A stretch of 64,000 nt of DNA from Bipolaris cookei (GCA_002286855.1 NRSV01000039.1:186001-250000); one strand, 5' to 3'; positions 1 through 10,920 are shown, counted from the stretch's first letter. Notes: a model not told the origin generated them from the sequence alone. Translations and numbers: made by a program.

Positions 1-2790
1 ATCGACTGTGAACTTGAACTCAAAGTTACGCTGATGTAAATGCACGTTCCGTTTGTCTCCTTTGGACTCTTGCGCGTCCGAGAATTGCTCCTCGGTATCA
101 CTGTGGCTGTCTTCTTCCATGACAAGCTCATGCCCTTGTGCAGCAAATGCGAACGACCTTGAACGTGATCGCCCGAGAGGATCTGCTTCAGACTTGGCCT
201 CGTTCTTGGGTTTCAGGTTTGACGGTCCCTTTGCTCCTTCGACTACTGGTTTGCTTGGACTATCATCCCCAAACTTGGGTATGGCCACATCAATCAGTTT
301 CATTAAATTCTTGTACTTGGAGTCCGAAACCGATGCGTGAAGTATGGGCAGATTTCCAGAGACGCGGAACTTTGTCAGGTCCGATGCTTTTGGGACGATA
401 CATATCTCGATCTTGAAGTCAATATTGATACGGTCGACGATATGATAGTTCTTCACGCTTGAATCTTCCTCCAACTGCGCACGAGTTTCCTCAATGGACG
501 GCCCTATGAGTACTTGCGTTGATTCCAGCTTCAGGTTGAATTTGTCGTACATTAGATTCTCCAACTTTCGGAAATCCTCATCAGTGTACTGCTGCTTCTG
601 TTTCGCTTGAATGTCACGAAGGGTTTCCTTGTCGACAAGCTCACTAGTGACGCTCATATGACCTGCATCAAGGATGAGACAGTTGCTTGATTCCTTAGTG
701 ACCGAGTCAGGAACTATGATGAGTGGGGCCTGCAGGTTCAGTTGGGCATTGATAGTCTTGTGTTCAGCAAGGGCGAACTCCAAGCCTGCACGGGTTTGCT
801 GTCGGATGCCTTCAACAGTAGCTCCAGCCGTCTCCATGAGTGCACCAATGGACTCCATGTGCCTCTCCGGAGGCTTGAAGAACTTGGCAACCTCCACTAC
901 GAACCTAGGGTTGTAAACAAACTCCATGCTCTTCAAATTCATGGTGAGATTTGTGTCGGCTGTTCCGTCGAGTGGATTGTTTTCGAAGGTCAGAAAGAAG
1001 AATGGATCATCCTTCTCTTCTTCTTCTTCTTCGTCATCCTCGCCCTCCATATCCCTGGGTGACTCATCGTCATTAAGTTCCTCAATTCGCTTGTCGTCAG
1101 GGACGGGTGGTGCATCCTTGACGGTGATGATTTGCGGAAATAGACTTCCCTCAGTAGTACCATCGTACAAACGCATACCCTCAAGGGCCACCTTGACAAA
1201 CGTCGAGTCCGTACGCTGCAGCAGTTGTGTACTGAATGAGTCGAAAAGAAGTCGAAGTATCTCGTTTCCTTTGCCATGTGGGTCGCGCTTGAGTGTAAAG
1301 CTGCCTGTTCGTAGGCTCATGTTGACCTCTAGCTTGACATACTCACGGGGCATATCCACTGACTCGGCAATGGCCTTCTTCTCATCCCAGTCAATGGCAT
1401 CGTACAGCTCTTTTCGTTGCTGCTCACTCATCTGAGTGTTGTCGTCTTCGTGCTGCTCCTCTGGCTTGCTTCCCCAGACCCAAGACGTCCAAGTTTGTTT
1501 AGGTGGGGGCTTCTTGACACCCACATTCTCTTTGCGTAGCTGGTTGCGGGCAAGCGAGCGCCAGAAGCGAAGATCCTCGTACGAAAGCTTCCGCTCCAAT
1601 CTGTCCAGATCATCGGTCTCAGTAGCATCAAGCCTCTCTTCGCGCTTCTTCTTCTTGAAAAGCTCAATGTATCGTATCCTGTCATCGCGCCTCTCTTTGA
1701 AATAGTCCCAGCTCCATTTGCGGTTCTTCTCGTGGATCTTATCGAGCACAGCTTTGCCCGCAAATCGGAGCCAGCCAGCGGGGTCTTCTTTGGGCGAAGA
1801 TTTTGGTTGCAGTTTCTTGTATTCTTGGTGGCGAATGAAGTAGTGGAACAAGTCGACCAACATTAGTGCATCGCGGTATTGATCTTCGTCGATGATGAAA
1901 CCAAGTTCATCGAACAAGAGTCGAGCCTTCATCTTAGCACGATCCGTTTTGCCCGTCTTGTCTATCTCCAAACCAGCACGTCCACTAATGGGCTTGAGGA
2001 TGAATTGATGGTCACCTAGATCAGGGTTGTCGCCTCTAGCAATCATGCTTCGTGCTTGCTCTATGAAACCTGACCGGTCGATTTGTTGCTCATCGCTACT
2101 CTGGTTGCCCTTACCAGTACCAATAAGCTTGGCATCCGTGTCCCAGTATACTGCCAAGGATCCAAGTGTGGCCAGCTTGTGTGTCGAGGCAGACGTACCT
2201 TGGATGAAGGTAGGTTTCCAGTTCTCATCGGTGCTGATAGCGCTGAAGTCCGCAAGAGTGAGACCGAGGGCAAAGGGGTGGCCAGGGTCGGATATTGAGT
2301 CCTCATAGCGGATGTGAATGTTCTTGACGGTAACCTGAACGTTATCGACAATGGCGGTGACCAAACTCGCGGTAAAGCTTTGGTTCTTTTGCTGTTCCTC
2401 AGCACTCATACCCTCGTTGTTTCTCTCTTTTAGTAGTTCTGCACTGTCAAGCTTCTCCATTTTGACAGCATGAGCACGTCTCTCCTCCTCATCAGCATCG
2501 TAGTCTGCATCCTCCTTTGGCGCTGCTAGCAAGAAGACATCTTCAATGCTGACCTTTAGCGGCTTGCCACGCAGATTTGACCAGGGTATTGATAGTGTCA
2601 GAGAGCCAAGATGGCCTTCGACAACGTTTAGCGGCAAACGCAATTGGTCAAGGGCTTCGCGACGTAACTCGAGGTCGCGTAGTTTGACGTCTCCAGACCA
2701 GATACCGACATTCAGCTGCTTTGGGTCGAAGTTCTGGACATACATGCCCAGGAACCGATTCAGCAGCGTCGACACAAGTCCCTCGAGCAT
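1..2790 (-). CDS. VPS13: Vacuolar protein sorting protein 13, N-terminal 930 residues (partial)
   Basis: VPS13 is a bridge-like lipid transfer protein acting at membrane contact sites of vacuole, mitochondria, endosomes and ER. The start (ATG at 2790) gives MLEGLVSTLLNRFLGMYV, the hallmark opening of the chorein N domain, followed by the usual GDVKLRDLELR and PWSNLRGKPLKV segments in the first 90 residues. The frame stays open for 930 codons to the window edge with no intron needed, so the C-terminal two thirds lie outside. A strongly acidic Glu/Asp run (around residues 575-592, nt 1014-1060) interrupts the repeat-coding region; it is low complexity and probably a disordered loop. The family is usually above 3000 residues. 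Divergent from the Emi1-like gene with about 720 bp between starts. Identity is very confident; the absence of introns is inferred from the open frame. Confidence 0.95.
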   Translation of the reverse strand, partial: MLEGLVSTLLNRFLGMYVQNFDPKQLNVGIWSGDVKLRDLELRREALDQLRLPLNVVEGHLGSLTLSIPWSNLRGKPLKVSIEDVFLLAAPKEDADYDADEEERRAHAVKMEKLDSAELLKERNNEGMSAEEQQKNQSFTASLVTAIVDNVQVTVKNIHIRYEDSISDPGHPFALGLTLADFSAISTDENWKPTFIQGTSASTHKLATLGSLAVYWDTDAKLIGTGKGNQSSDEQQIDRSGFIEQARSMIARGDNPDLGDHQFILKPISGRAGLEIDKTGKTDRAKMKARLLFDELGFIIDEDQYRDALMLVDLFHYFIRHQEYKKLQPKSSPKEDPAGWLRFAGKAVLDKIHEKNRKWSWDYFKERRDDRIRYIELFKKKKREERLDATETDDLDRLERKLSYEDLRFWRSLARNQLRKENVGVKKPPPKQTWTSWVWGSKPEEQHEDDNTQMSEQQRKELYDAIDWDEKKAIAESVDMPREYVKLEVNMSLRTGSFTLKRDPHGKGNEILRLLFDSFSTQLLQRTDSTFVKVALEGMRLYDGTTEGSLFPQIITVKDAPPVPDDKRIEELNDDESPRDMEGEDDEEEEEEKDDPFFFLTFENNPLDGTADTNLTMNLKSMEFVYNPRFVVEVAKFFKPPERHMESIGALMETAGATVEGIRQQTRAGLEFALAEHKTINAQLNLQAPLIIVPDSVTKESSNCLILDAGHMSVTSELVDKETLRDIQAKQKQQYTDEDFRKLENLMYDKFNLKLESTQVLIGPSIEETRAQLEEDSSVKNYHIVDRINIDFKIEICIVPKASDLTKFRVSGNLPILHASVSDSKYKNLMKLIDVAIPKFGDDSPSKPVVEGAKGPSNLKPKNEAKSEADPLGRSRSRSFAFAAQGHELVMEEDSHSDTEEQFSDAQESKGDKRNVHLHQRNFEFKFTVD

Positions 2791-3508
2791 GGCGGCGGCG
2801 TTGGGCCGTTACCCAGGCCGGACGTCGAAAGTAGGCAAGTGGAGTGTGGGGTATGGAATGGGGCGTATGTGTTGGAGTGGAAAAGATATCGCTATCGTTG
2901 TATCATAAAACCGTGTGAAGTCATAGGAAACGGCCGTCAATTTGCAGTAGTACTGCAGAAGGGGTATCGTAGATGGTAAACACAAGGCGGGGCGTGAATA
3001 AAGGCACAGGTTTTGTGTGTGTGAGGTGTCGATAATTACCGAGGCCGCGGCCAGGAAGAAAACAAAGTAATCTAGCAAAGAATGCAGAGGCCAGACATTG
3101 GAGAGAGGAGTTACACCGCACACAACGCAGCAAGGAGGGGGTGAATAGAGATCACCAAGGCAGCTACACGTCGTTTAGCCGCAAGTGCCATGGATGCATG
3201 ACGTAGATCCAGCTTTCCCGCTCACGTGTGCGGGCCGTCTGGTCGTTGATTGGCTGGAGGTCTGTTTCCAATTGCGCCGTCTCCAATTTCTTCCCGCGTC
3301 CACTCCCCGCGGATCGCGTCTGAAGACGTCGCGCATCAACAGTAGAGGGTAGTATATACTATTCTGAGCTGAACTACTTCTCTATAATACTGTCGCGACC
3401 TTTTATTCACACTGCCCTTGTGCTCTACCATTGGCACCTACAAACTACGACCCTGAACTTGACCAGCCAACAGCACAACCTTTTCCATATACACATACTA
3501 TTTTCAAG
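2791..3508. promoter_or_regulatory. Divergent intergenic region between VPS13 and the Emi1-like gene
   Basis: About 720 bp separate the two start codons and should contain both promoters and 5' leaders. A pyrimidine-rich, TATA-like stretch (tatatact) lies near 3352-3360 on the Emi1 side. I see no open frame with coding character and no repeat. Confidence 0.4.
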
Positions 3509-4102
3509 ATGGGCTGGTGGCCCTTTTCAGGCTCAGGCGCAGACGCCGCAACAAAGCAGCAGCACCAACAACCAGCCACTATTTCAAGTTCAGCATCGCC
3601 TGTACAAAAACCAAACGATGCGCCCATACCGACAATATCACAAACACATTCTGCCCCCTACGATCCCGACTTCTACGCCGCCCACCCACACCTTGCACCG
3701 CCCTCTTTTTCTCCCAATACTGTCTCGTCCTCGACAGCCAACAGCATAGACAATACCACACAACAGTCTGAGGAGCTTGATCCCACACTCCCGCGCACCA
3801 TGTCTTGTCGCGCCGCCTTTGATAGCGCCTTCTATTGCTCATCGCTCGGCGGTCACTTCAATGACATATACCGCTACGGGCAACTAAGAAGCTGCTCTGA
3901 CCACTGGAGCGACTTTTGGTTCTGTATGCGCACAAAGAACAGTCGGAGCGGCCAGGAAGTCAAGGAGCGCATGGTGCAGGATAGGTATCGGGAGAAGGAA
4001 ATAATGCTCAAGAGTGGGCCTAATAGCGAAGATGTCTGGCGTAAGAGGAAGCCGGGAGAAGAGGTTAGAGGGGCATTTAGTAGGCCTGCTGAGGAGGTAT
4101 AG
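3509..4102 (+). CDS. Emi1-like twin CX9C protein (DUF3128 family)
   Basis: The 197-residue product starts at ATG 3509 (context CAAGATGGG, MGWWPF). The frame is open upstream to 3431 but has no earlier ATG. The first 95 residues are Ser/Pro/Gln-rich and disordered. The conserved core follows, with Cys100-X9-Cys110 and Cys129-X9-Cys139, a twin CX9C hairpin (SCRAAFDSAFYC and SCSDHWSDFWFC). This matches the DUF3128 family that includes yeast Emi1, named for early meiotic induction. Twin CX9C proteins typically fold by disulfide relay in the mitochondrial intermembrane space; that localisation is inference here. No intron is needed. Family assignment is confident, biochemical role unknown. Confidence 0.85.
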   Translation: MGWWPFSGSGADAATKQQHQQPATISSSASPVQKPNDAPIPTISQTHSAPYDPDFYAAHPHLAPPSFSPNTVSSSTANSIDNTTQQSEELDPTLPRTMSCRAAFDSAFYCSSLGGHFNDIYRYGQLRSCSDHWSDFWFCMRTKNSRSGQEVKERMVQDRYREKEIMLKSGPNSEDVWRKRKPGEEVRGAFSRPAEEV

Positions 4103-5259
4103 AGGCAATGGTATGAATATGGGCTTGTGTATAATATACTGTAAGACTGAGTACTGAAACGCAGTGAGTTTGATTGATAAATCAATCTACGTTTACCGAC
4201 CTATCTAAAAAAACTCCCAGAAGAAACAGGAGGCAATACAATACTTAGTTATCTCTACTCGAAGAATACGAATGACTTCAAGCCCTTCTTGAAAGATACA
4301 TTTTGTTCCAGTGTATCATAATCTGTGATCATCGAAAGCGAAATGTGCCTGTTCTACCCATCCAGTCTTTTCTTTCCCTATCTATTCATACAAGGCGTAG
4401 CCTAATAGCACAAAGAATAAGGAAACTTGTTGAACGGGCTCTGTAGCTAGCTAGGATAAGCATGGACCGGGCACAAACAGCAAAGTACGAAAGCATGTGC
4501 GCGCAGGGCTAAAGAGGGTTTGCACGCATGCAGGAGGGCTGCCAAAAGACAGGTGTTTGTGTATTCAAAATTCTCCTTCTTGCCTATCTACGTGCGTACA
4601 AGGTTCTTTTCTTATACTCTCTGCTTCGGTCCTATTGTAGGGGTTGCCCTCTGCTGTGTGCGGGGTAGAGCTTCCGAGCCATCCGATCGCTGTAACCTTA
4701 TTACTTTTACGGACAAAACTGTATAATTACTGCATGAACAATTTATGTCTGTTTCGCGTCTAGCGCATTGGACTATCATCACTTAGAAAAGAGTAGTAGG
4801 AAATAATTACTTGTACTTGTACTATGCAGCTATCCCTCTGTTACATTCCCTTTTAGCATCACATTCTTTTTTATCTTACTCTTATTGAAGTACCAATTAC
4901 ACTGTGCTCAAAGAGTCTACGTCTAGCGTTATATGCAACAGCTACTTTACTAGTGAAGCGGCTGTTACGATATTATATGGTTTTAACACTCTACTTAAGA
5001 TAAGCAAACCAATGTGGTCGAATTTTTGGGTGAATCTACAGTGGTGAACAGCTCTTTGCGGTCTTCATGCGTTATCGTTGCAGAATAATGGTGTTGTGAT
5101 GCCCAAGGTGAAGATGACGGACTCACACATGGTGAAGATTCATGACATAGTCCACAGTGAGGGAGCGTAGTGATCATATTTCCAGAGTTTTTGCCCAGTT
5201 GTTACCAATGGGAAATTGTAACAGTTGAGGGCACACACTCATTTCTTCTGCTCAAAATA
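4103..5259. other. Gene-free AT-rich stretch
   Basis: No open frame here has a convincing ATG, coding composition or recognisable product. It contains the 3' region of the Emi1-like gene and anonymous AT-rich DNA running up to the small foldback element. Confidence 0.5.
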
Positions 5260-5343
5260 ACAATAAGCAGAGTTCGCAACAAGCAAGTCAAGTTGGACCT
5301 TTTGAGCCCCACTTAATTGGTTGTTGCGAACTCTGACAATAAG
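5260..5343. mobile_element. 68-bp hAT-like MITE with 15-bp perfect TIRs and 8-bp TSD
   Basis: CAGAGTTCGCAACAA at 5268-5282 is repeated as its exact reverse complement at 5321-5335. The 68-bp unit is flanked by an exact 8-bp direct repeat ACAATAAG at 5260-5267 and 5336-5343. A foldback unit starting with CAGAG and making 8-bp duplications fits the hAT superfamily. The inner 38 bp encode nothing. It is a nonautonomous miniature element and no autonomous partner is visible in the window. Confidence 0.75.
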
Positions 5344-5519
5344 TTTACCATTTCTTCACAACTAGACTTTCTGAATATGAATTTTTGGCGATACTTATTC
5401 TACCTCAACTTTCAATCTCACCACGAGAACTCTTCAAGAAATCAGTGTCGAAAAAGCTTCCTTGATATTTTCTACTAACACCTGCTGTTTGTTCTGAGAC
5501 AATGGCCTATGACGTGTTT
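5344..5519. other. Spacer between the 68-bp MITE and the pogo-type relic
   Basis: AT-rich sequence with no open frame or repeat that I can support; it separates the two mobile element insertions. Confidence 0.4.
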
Positions 5520-6992
5520 TATAAGCGAATGAGCCACCCCACCAACTTTGCGTACCTCTGCAAGCGTGTAGCTGCACCACATCATAATCATTATAATATG
5601 TATTGATATAGTAGATTAAGCAGCACACAGAGTGTCTTTTCTACAGGTACGTGAGTTATAGCCAGTCTCTTTGCACCTGCTGCAGCGCGTAAGAGCCCGG
5701 CGGCTGATACCTGATCGCTCTCCTCCCTGACGCTCCTCGCAAGCAATCTGCTCATCAACCTCGCGTTGAGCGATTATATCCTCGCCAACTCCCTTTGTAA
5801 GCACTCCAAGCTTCTGTATCCGCTTCTTTCTACGCTGCCTACGTTTTGTGGCTGCCTCATTAGCCTTCTCAAGGCTGGCGATCTGTTCGCGCATTAGCTC
5901 AGCCGAAAGCATCATTATCTCTGCTTCCTTCTTAAGCTGGCCAATCGCCGCGATAATCGAAGCTAGTGATGAGCTTTTATGACGTTGTAAGCAGCTACTT
6001 ATTAGCATTGATTGGGCTTCAAGCTCGTGTATATTGTTTTCCTTGCAAGACTCTTGGAGCTTGGGAGATTAGTGGCTTTCATGGCCGTCAAGAACAAGCA
6101 GGCGACGTGTGCTGACAACGTGAGTCTTTGTGTGAGCGTTAAAGTGCTTTAGCCATGCAACACCTAGCTCGTTGTTCGTCCAGCTAGTTTCACTGACTGC
6201 GATCGCTCAGTCGCGTGGGATATCTGCTTCCTCGTACCAGGCAGATAGATGATGGTGGCCAGCAAAGATGAGAAACGGTGGGACTGCCTAGCCAGCTGCG
6301 TTGATCGCAGCGATCAACGCCACCCACTTACGATTGCCTGGCTGAATAGCCTTTAGTCGGGCCTCTTCTTTCGGGCGCTGTAACGACAAGCTGAGTGGTT
6401 ATGTCGCCTATCATAAAGCCAGCTTCGTCGAAGTTATAGACGTTTTTATTATAGATGCTGTACTTGGCCTTTGTCTGCTCTACAAGCTCAAGCCAGCTCT
6501 TGATTAAGACTGGATCTTCACAGACAGCTCTCTGCCTATCATACGCTCGATTAAAACGCGTTGTAAGTCTGTCTATACGCTTGACAAAGTTGCGTGGCCA
6601 GTGGACAGCGACTTGGCCAGCGCCGCGCGCAGCCAACAGTCTATGGGCCATATCGCGCACAGCTGCGTAGGTAGGCGCAAATCCACGTAGATCTAGATCA
6701 GGTATATGGTTAAGTATCATCACCGCGTCTTCTAGCTTAGTAAGCTTCTTTAAGTTAGGCTGGCAATCGCGTGGGGGAGGCCTGCCAGCGCGTCGGCGGT
6801 GAAGAGTAGCGCGAGAGATATTGAACGTAGCTGCAGCGCGTCTCTTAGTTTGAATTTGGGTTGTGTTAAGAGCAGATAATGTAAGGTGTATATCAGCGTC
6901 GTGAGAGAGGTGTTTAGATAGATTTCGTGGAGCCATTGTAGATTACAACAAGAGCGGTGCGCAAAGTCAATAGGGGGACTCACTCGCTTATA
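5520..6992 (-). mobile_element. Fot1/pogo-type DNA transposon relic with TIRs
   Basis: Degenerate terminal inverted repeats bound the element: 5520-5552 and 6960-6992 match in 26 of 33 positions (outermost nine bases TATAAGCGA identical), and six of the seven differences are transitions. TA dinucleotides at both borders fit the TA target duplication of Tc1/mariner/pogo elements. The interior holds one decayed transposase gene on the minus strand (6936 to 5616). At about 1.47 kb it is shorter than full Fot1-type elements (about 1.9 kb and above), in agreement with an internal deletion in the catalytic region. Confidence 0.8.
5616..6936 (-). pseudogene. Broken Fot1/pogo-type DDE transposase
   Basis: The 5' part (6936 to about 6375) encodes an N-terminal HTH region (ISRATLHRRRAGRPP), a CENP-B-like DNA-binding segment and the first catalytic Asp region YNFDEAGFMIG. 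A frameshift near 6350 follows. A second frame continues with GNRKWVALIAAIN, SWTNNELGVAWLKHF and RLLVLDGHESH (second Asp), interrupted by three stop codons (TAG, TGA, TAA), each explainable by C-to-T or G-to-A change. The block with the third catalytic Asp is missing. The tail (6008-5616) is a basic coiled segment ending in a zinc-knuckle-like CSRCKETGYNSRTC, common at the C-terminus of fungal pogo transposases. It cannot make an active enzyme. Confidence 0.85.
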
Positions 6993-8081
6993 GAACAAGT
7001 TATTATTATTATTGTGGTCTAACGTCCTGTCTCAGCCCTAAGGCTATATAAGACGTACAAGCTGGTAAAGCCCACAAGTATCTACGTAGTTACATTCAAT
7101 TTGGTGTAGATCGGGGCTGGGGGTTGTCTAAATACAGGTGAGGCTCGTAGCCTATATAAAACACGTTATCTATCTACAAAACTTCAAGTATCCAGCAATA
7201 ACCACATACGAAGACCTTTCATAATAGTCTACTCATCCTTGAACCATCGTAGCCACCTGAATAGCTGATGTCATATGCAGATATTTATTTACATGCGCTT
7301 CGAATAGATGCATAATTAGATTTCAATCTTCGCGAACGTTGTGTAAAAAAATTGTTTCCATTGAGCGAGTCGCGCCCAAAGGTAAGCCAGCTTGTCCCCT
7401 TTACCCACTGTGTCAGGGCGGGCTCCTAGAGGAGCCAAGCACGCAGCCATACGCGCCAACTACTCAGCCAGAAAGGCAGGCACAAGAGAACAAGCTTGAC
7501 TTGTTGCTCGTATAGCTAAGACTTAAGCTTACTGCGTCCTCGCAGGCTGATAGAGCCTAGCACTATAGCTCTGTGACACACTGGGAGTAGAAGTAGCTCA
7601 AGAATATACTATACTGTTAAGACAAGCAACGATGGAGGCAAAAACTGGAAGTAATCAAACTACGATCAAGATACTTTGTAGATGTCCATCAGGCGCACAG
7701 CAGTGATCTATCTCATCAGCAACAGTGTGTCCTGCAAATAGGACTTGGGAGAAGTCGGCAATCGGCGTTCCACCGCTCAGACGCTAGACCCTGTTCGGAA
7801 TGCTCCAAGTGATGCGATGCGAACGTTCGGTTCTCGAACTAATTCACTCTTGCAAACAACACTTTGGTGTTTGCTTGCTACATGGCTCGAACCAGGTGAT
7901 CGTCATTCATTAGGAGACATAGATTACCTCTCTCCAAGGCTCGTATCCAATACAACTAGGCTCACACACTGCAAAGGACCTAAGCACACTCAAAAGACTA
8001 GTAGCATCCTGCAATTACCCTGTCTCCGACGATCAAGACGCAGCGCGACTCTCGTACTCCTCGAAAGCCTCAGGTATCGCC
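6993..8081. other. Intergenic region left of the Sds3-like gene
   Basis: A short TTA microsatellite lies near 7002-7016, just outside the transposon border. The next 150 bp include two TATATAA-type boxes (near 7044 and 7154), which could be remnants of a long terminal repeat but lack any boundary I can define. The 3' part (about 7745-8081) is probably promoter and leader of the Sds3-like gene; the open frame there has no coding signature. Confidence 0.4.
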
Positions 8082-9812
8082 ATGGTCCGAAATGGCAGCC
8101 CATCGCCAGCGGACAATTTTCCGCTAGGCCATTCAGCGACATCCCCTCAACCGCAGCCCTCGAAGCGCGACAAACGGCGCAACATGCTCGCTGAAAAGCT
8201 CGCGGAAATGATGGCCTCCTTCTCCGACAACAGAGATAGCCACTATCGCGCTCAGTTGGCTGCGCTGCAAGCTGACATCAACCTGATTATGAAGGCTGAC
8301 CCTTATGCGAATCAACCACTCGAGGATAATGGAGAGGAGGCCTCGGAGCTCATCGCGCAGATCATGGGCAACAACGTGCCGTCTGCACCCAGCGCTGGCA
8401 CAGATTATATCGCGCAATGTGGAAAACACTACTCGCGCTTTGTTGACGCGGTCAATGATGCGATGGAGGAGCGGGACTACAATCTCACCATGCTCTGGGT
8501 GCGTGCCCCCTGCGTTCCGAGATCCTGACACGAGATGCTAATCGTAGGCTTTATACAGAACAAACACGAAAACACGAAGAACGAAGTCGAAAATTCACAT
8601 TGTTACAAAGTCCAAATCGCCGAAGAGGAGCACAAGTTGCTTGCCGCCACCATTCGGGAGCGTCTCGTAGCCAGCATACAGCAGCGAACAAACAGACTGA
8701 AGCGAGAGAAGGAACAGCTTGACTTGTCCGACAGCAATGCGATGCTCCTCCACCCTAATCAATTCAGCATCGGAAACCCTGCCAGTCCTGGCGGACCGCA
8801 AGCGCCCCGGAAAACAAGAAGGACGGGACACAAGTTTGGGGACGCTGAAGAGCTGGCTGCAGCCAATGAAACCAAGCGCAAGAGAAAGTTGTTTGAGGAT
8901 CAGGACAACGATTCTCCTAGCGCCTCTGCCCGGGCTATCGAGATGGGGATTGGCTCTCCGTTTCGTGAAGCCAAAGCGCGTACCATCAATGCACAATTCG
9001 AGTCATCTGCTTACTCTCTTGAACGCTTGTTCACTGAGAAGGAGCTTAACATGGCTATGAATCAAGCTACAACAGCCGCCTCTCACTTCTTTGCGAAGAT
9101 GAAGAACACAGAGGCTGCAACGCAGGAAGCAACGACGAACGGCAACACCAATGGCACAAATGGAGAGCATGTTTCTGAAAACGGCGACCTTATGGACCAA
9201 GATCAGGACTCGGACGACATACCAGGCGCCTCTGACATGGTGCGTCAGCACTCGTCGAACCCCCATGCGACGCGCGGTGCTACCCGATCTGCACTCAATC
9301 CTACGGCAGCCATAGTCAGTGGACAAATACCACCATTCATTTACAACCCGCCTTTTGTGTTGGATGCAAAGATATTCCAGAAGATCAACGCGTCGGCGCC
9401 ACCACCGCCCTCGCTCTCGGCACATGATGTGGAGCAGGATCTGAAGCTGATGCTAAGGGAAGCACGGCCGGATGATGATCTGAATGAGAAGCTGTTGCAG
9501 GCTGCATGCAACCCGGTCAAAGCACGGGACTACCAGGTCCAGCCGCCAAACTTCTCTGAGCCAGTCAATGAGATGACAAGCGCGCTGCGCAGCACCGCAC
9601 CACATCTGGAAGTAGGTGCAGGACTGGGGGGAGTGCCTATGAGCGCGCAGAGCAGTGCTGCAGGATGGTCCGAAGGTGGTGGAAACACGCCGATAGGACG
9701 TAACGGAGAGAGAGACTCACTTGCTGTTGGTGGTCATGGTGGCGGTGTCGCGATGAGTCGAACGGCCAGTGGAAGCGGAAGGGGACGCGGTCGAGGACGC
9801 GGAGGTGGTTAG
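8082..9812 (+). CDS. Sds3-like subunit of a histone deacetylase (Rpd3/Sin3-type) complex
   Basis: Exons 8082-8498 and 8559-9812 give 556 residues. The 60-bp intron has GTGCGT, a GCTAAT branch-like site and TACAG, and joins in phase 0 (LTMLW then NKHEN). The N-terminal part (KRDKRRNMLAEKLAEMMASF, then long charged helices, about residues 27-215) fits the Sds3-like domain of fungal HDAC complex subunits, a coiled coil that bridges Sin3 and the deacetylase. The segments LLHPNQFSIGNPASPGG and YSLERLFTEKELNMAMN are conserved in the filamentous fungal members. The tail is disordered and ends in Gly/Arg repeats (GRGRGRGRGGG), an RNA-binding-like extension. Expected in the nucleus as a transcriptional co-repressor. 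The family call is good; complex membership is inferred. Confidence 0.8.
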
Positions 9813-10686
9813 GACGTGTCTCGGCGGTAGTCGACTTCCTATTCGGCTTGGACGGTCTCTTGACTTGGGCGTCACGGTCTCGTATTATACCCATGTCTGG
9901 CGTTTGGGGACGCGATGCATGTGCGGCGTTGGGCTGGACGCTGGATACATACTACTTGCATGCACCGAGGTTTTTGCTTTGTGGTCTCTGTTATTGCAGG
10001 TGACTCGGGGATGCTATGAGCCAGGAGTTCTGTCGCAATCAGGCAGACGCGTCGGTTCCCCCGTTTGTATTTGTATCCTATTTCGTCTTTGATTTTTTTC
10101 CCAGTACTACTTTGGCGTATACAAGATAGACACAGTGACCACACGGAGATTTACCAATCGATCAAACCATGTTTTTGTGTCTGTCCGAGTGTCAAGGCTA
10201 GCTGTGCATGACAACAGGCCATTTCTTCACGTAGTCACCCCGCAAGACAAGGCGATCGTTTGCAGAGTGTAATTAGTACATAGGTGTGTCGTCAGTCTGC
10301 GATCAGCAGCAGCAGGCCACATCATACAAGAGTGTTAATAGTAGATGGCATGGATGACGGTGGTGGGGATAAAAATGCCGGCCATGTCGAAGGTACGTGA
10401 AGCAGCCGGTTGCTATGGGCGGCCATGGCGGGGTTGCTCGCTAAAACAACTGGTTTGAGGTCATGGTGGGGTGAGGGTGCCGTCATAGCAGCCTGCATGC
10501 GAGCGTCCTGGCAAGCGGCGAAGCAAGCAGGCACGGCATCAACGGGCAGGCGCGACACAGCAACACGCCCAACGCGGCAGGCGCACAGGGAGCGCCTTCC
10601 ATGCATCGTATCTGGCAGAAAAAAAAGGCGATTTTGCCCCAGCGAAGCCGTCAGACAGATGTTTCTAGTGGGTCGCAGAGCTTGCG
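9813..10686. other. Intergenic region between the Sds3-like gene and Hsp70
   Basis: Contains the Sds3-like 3' region and the distal Hsp70 promoter. Open frames on both strands around 10322-10799 overlap each other and lack known motifs; I regard them as chance. Confidence 0.4.
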
Positions 10687-10740
10687 GGAAGATTCTGGTT
10701 GGAGGCTTGGCACGTCGAAGCCGCTGGAATTCTGTAGAAA
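10687..10740 (+). promoter_or_regulatory. Heat shock element cluster upstream of Hsp70
   Basis: At 10687-10696 two inverted pentamers abut (GGAAG ATTCT), the core nGAAnnTTCn. At 10717, 10727 and 10737 three GAA cores follow on the same strand at exact 10-bp spacing, the step-type arrangement of a heat shock element. The cluster ends about 180 bp before the Hsp70 start codon, a suitable position for Hsf1 binding. Functional use is inferred. Confidence 0.6.
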
Positions 10741-10920
10741 CAAGACGTGCCAAAGCAATACAAAAACTGCTCCGCCGCCGCCTTGGGCTGTCTCTCTAAT
10801 TCACTACTCAAATCACATTTGACTCAATAAGCCTCACCCACACGAAGTCTTTGACTTGTGAGCACCTTTGCGATTTTCCTTCTACTTTGATACCCCACTA
10901 CACATACGCCTACCTACACC

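Noticed and set aside
7017..7175. Possible solo LTR next to the transposon relic (two TATATAA boxes)
   Set aside because: No TG...CA ends, no duplication and no second copy in the window.
7745..8194. 149-codon open frame overlapping the start of the Sds3-like gene
   Set aside because: It has no ATG at its start, no family features, and overlaps the well-supported Sds3-like coding frame; it is probably leader sequence.
10322..10799. Overlapping frames on both strands before Hsp70
   Set aside because: GC-rich composition opens several frames at once; they overlap the heat shock elements and show no domain.
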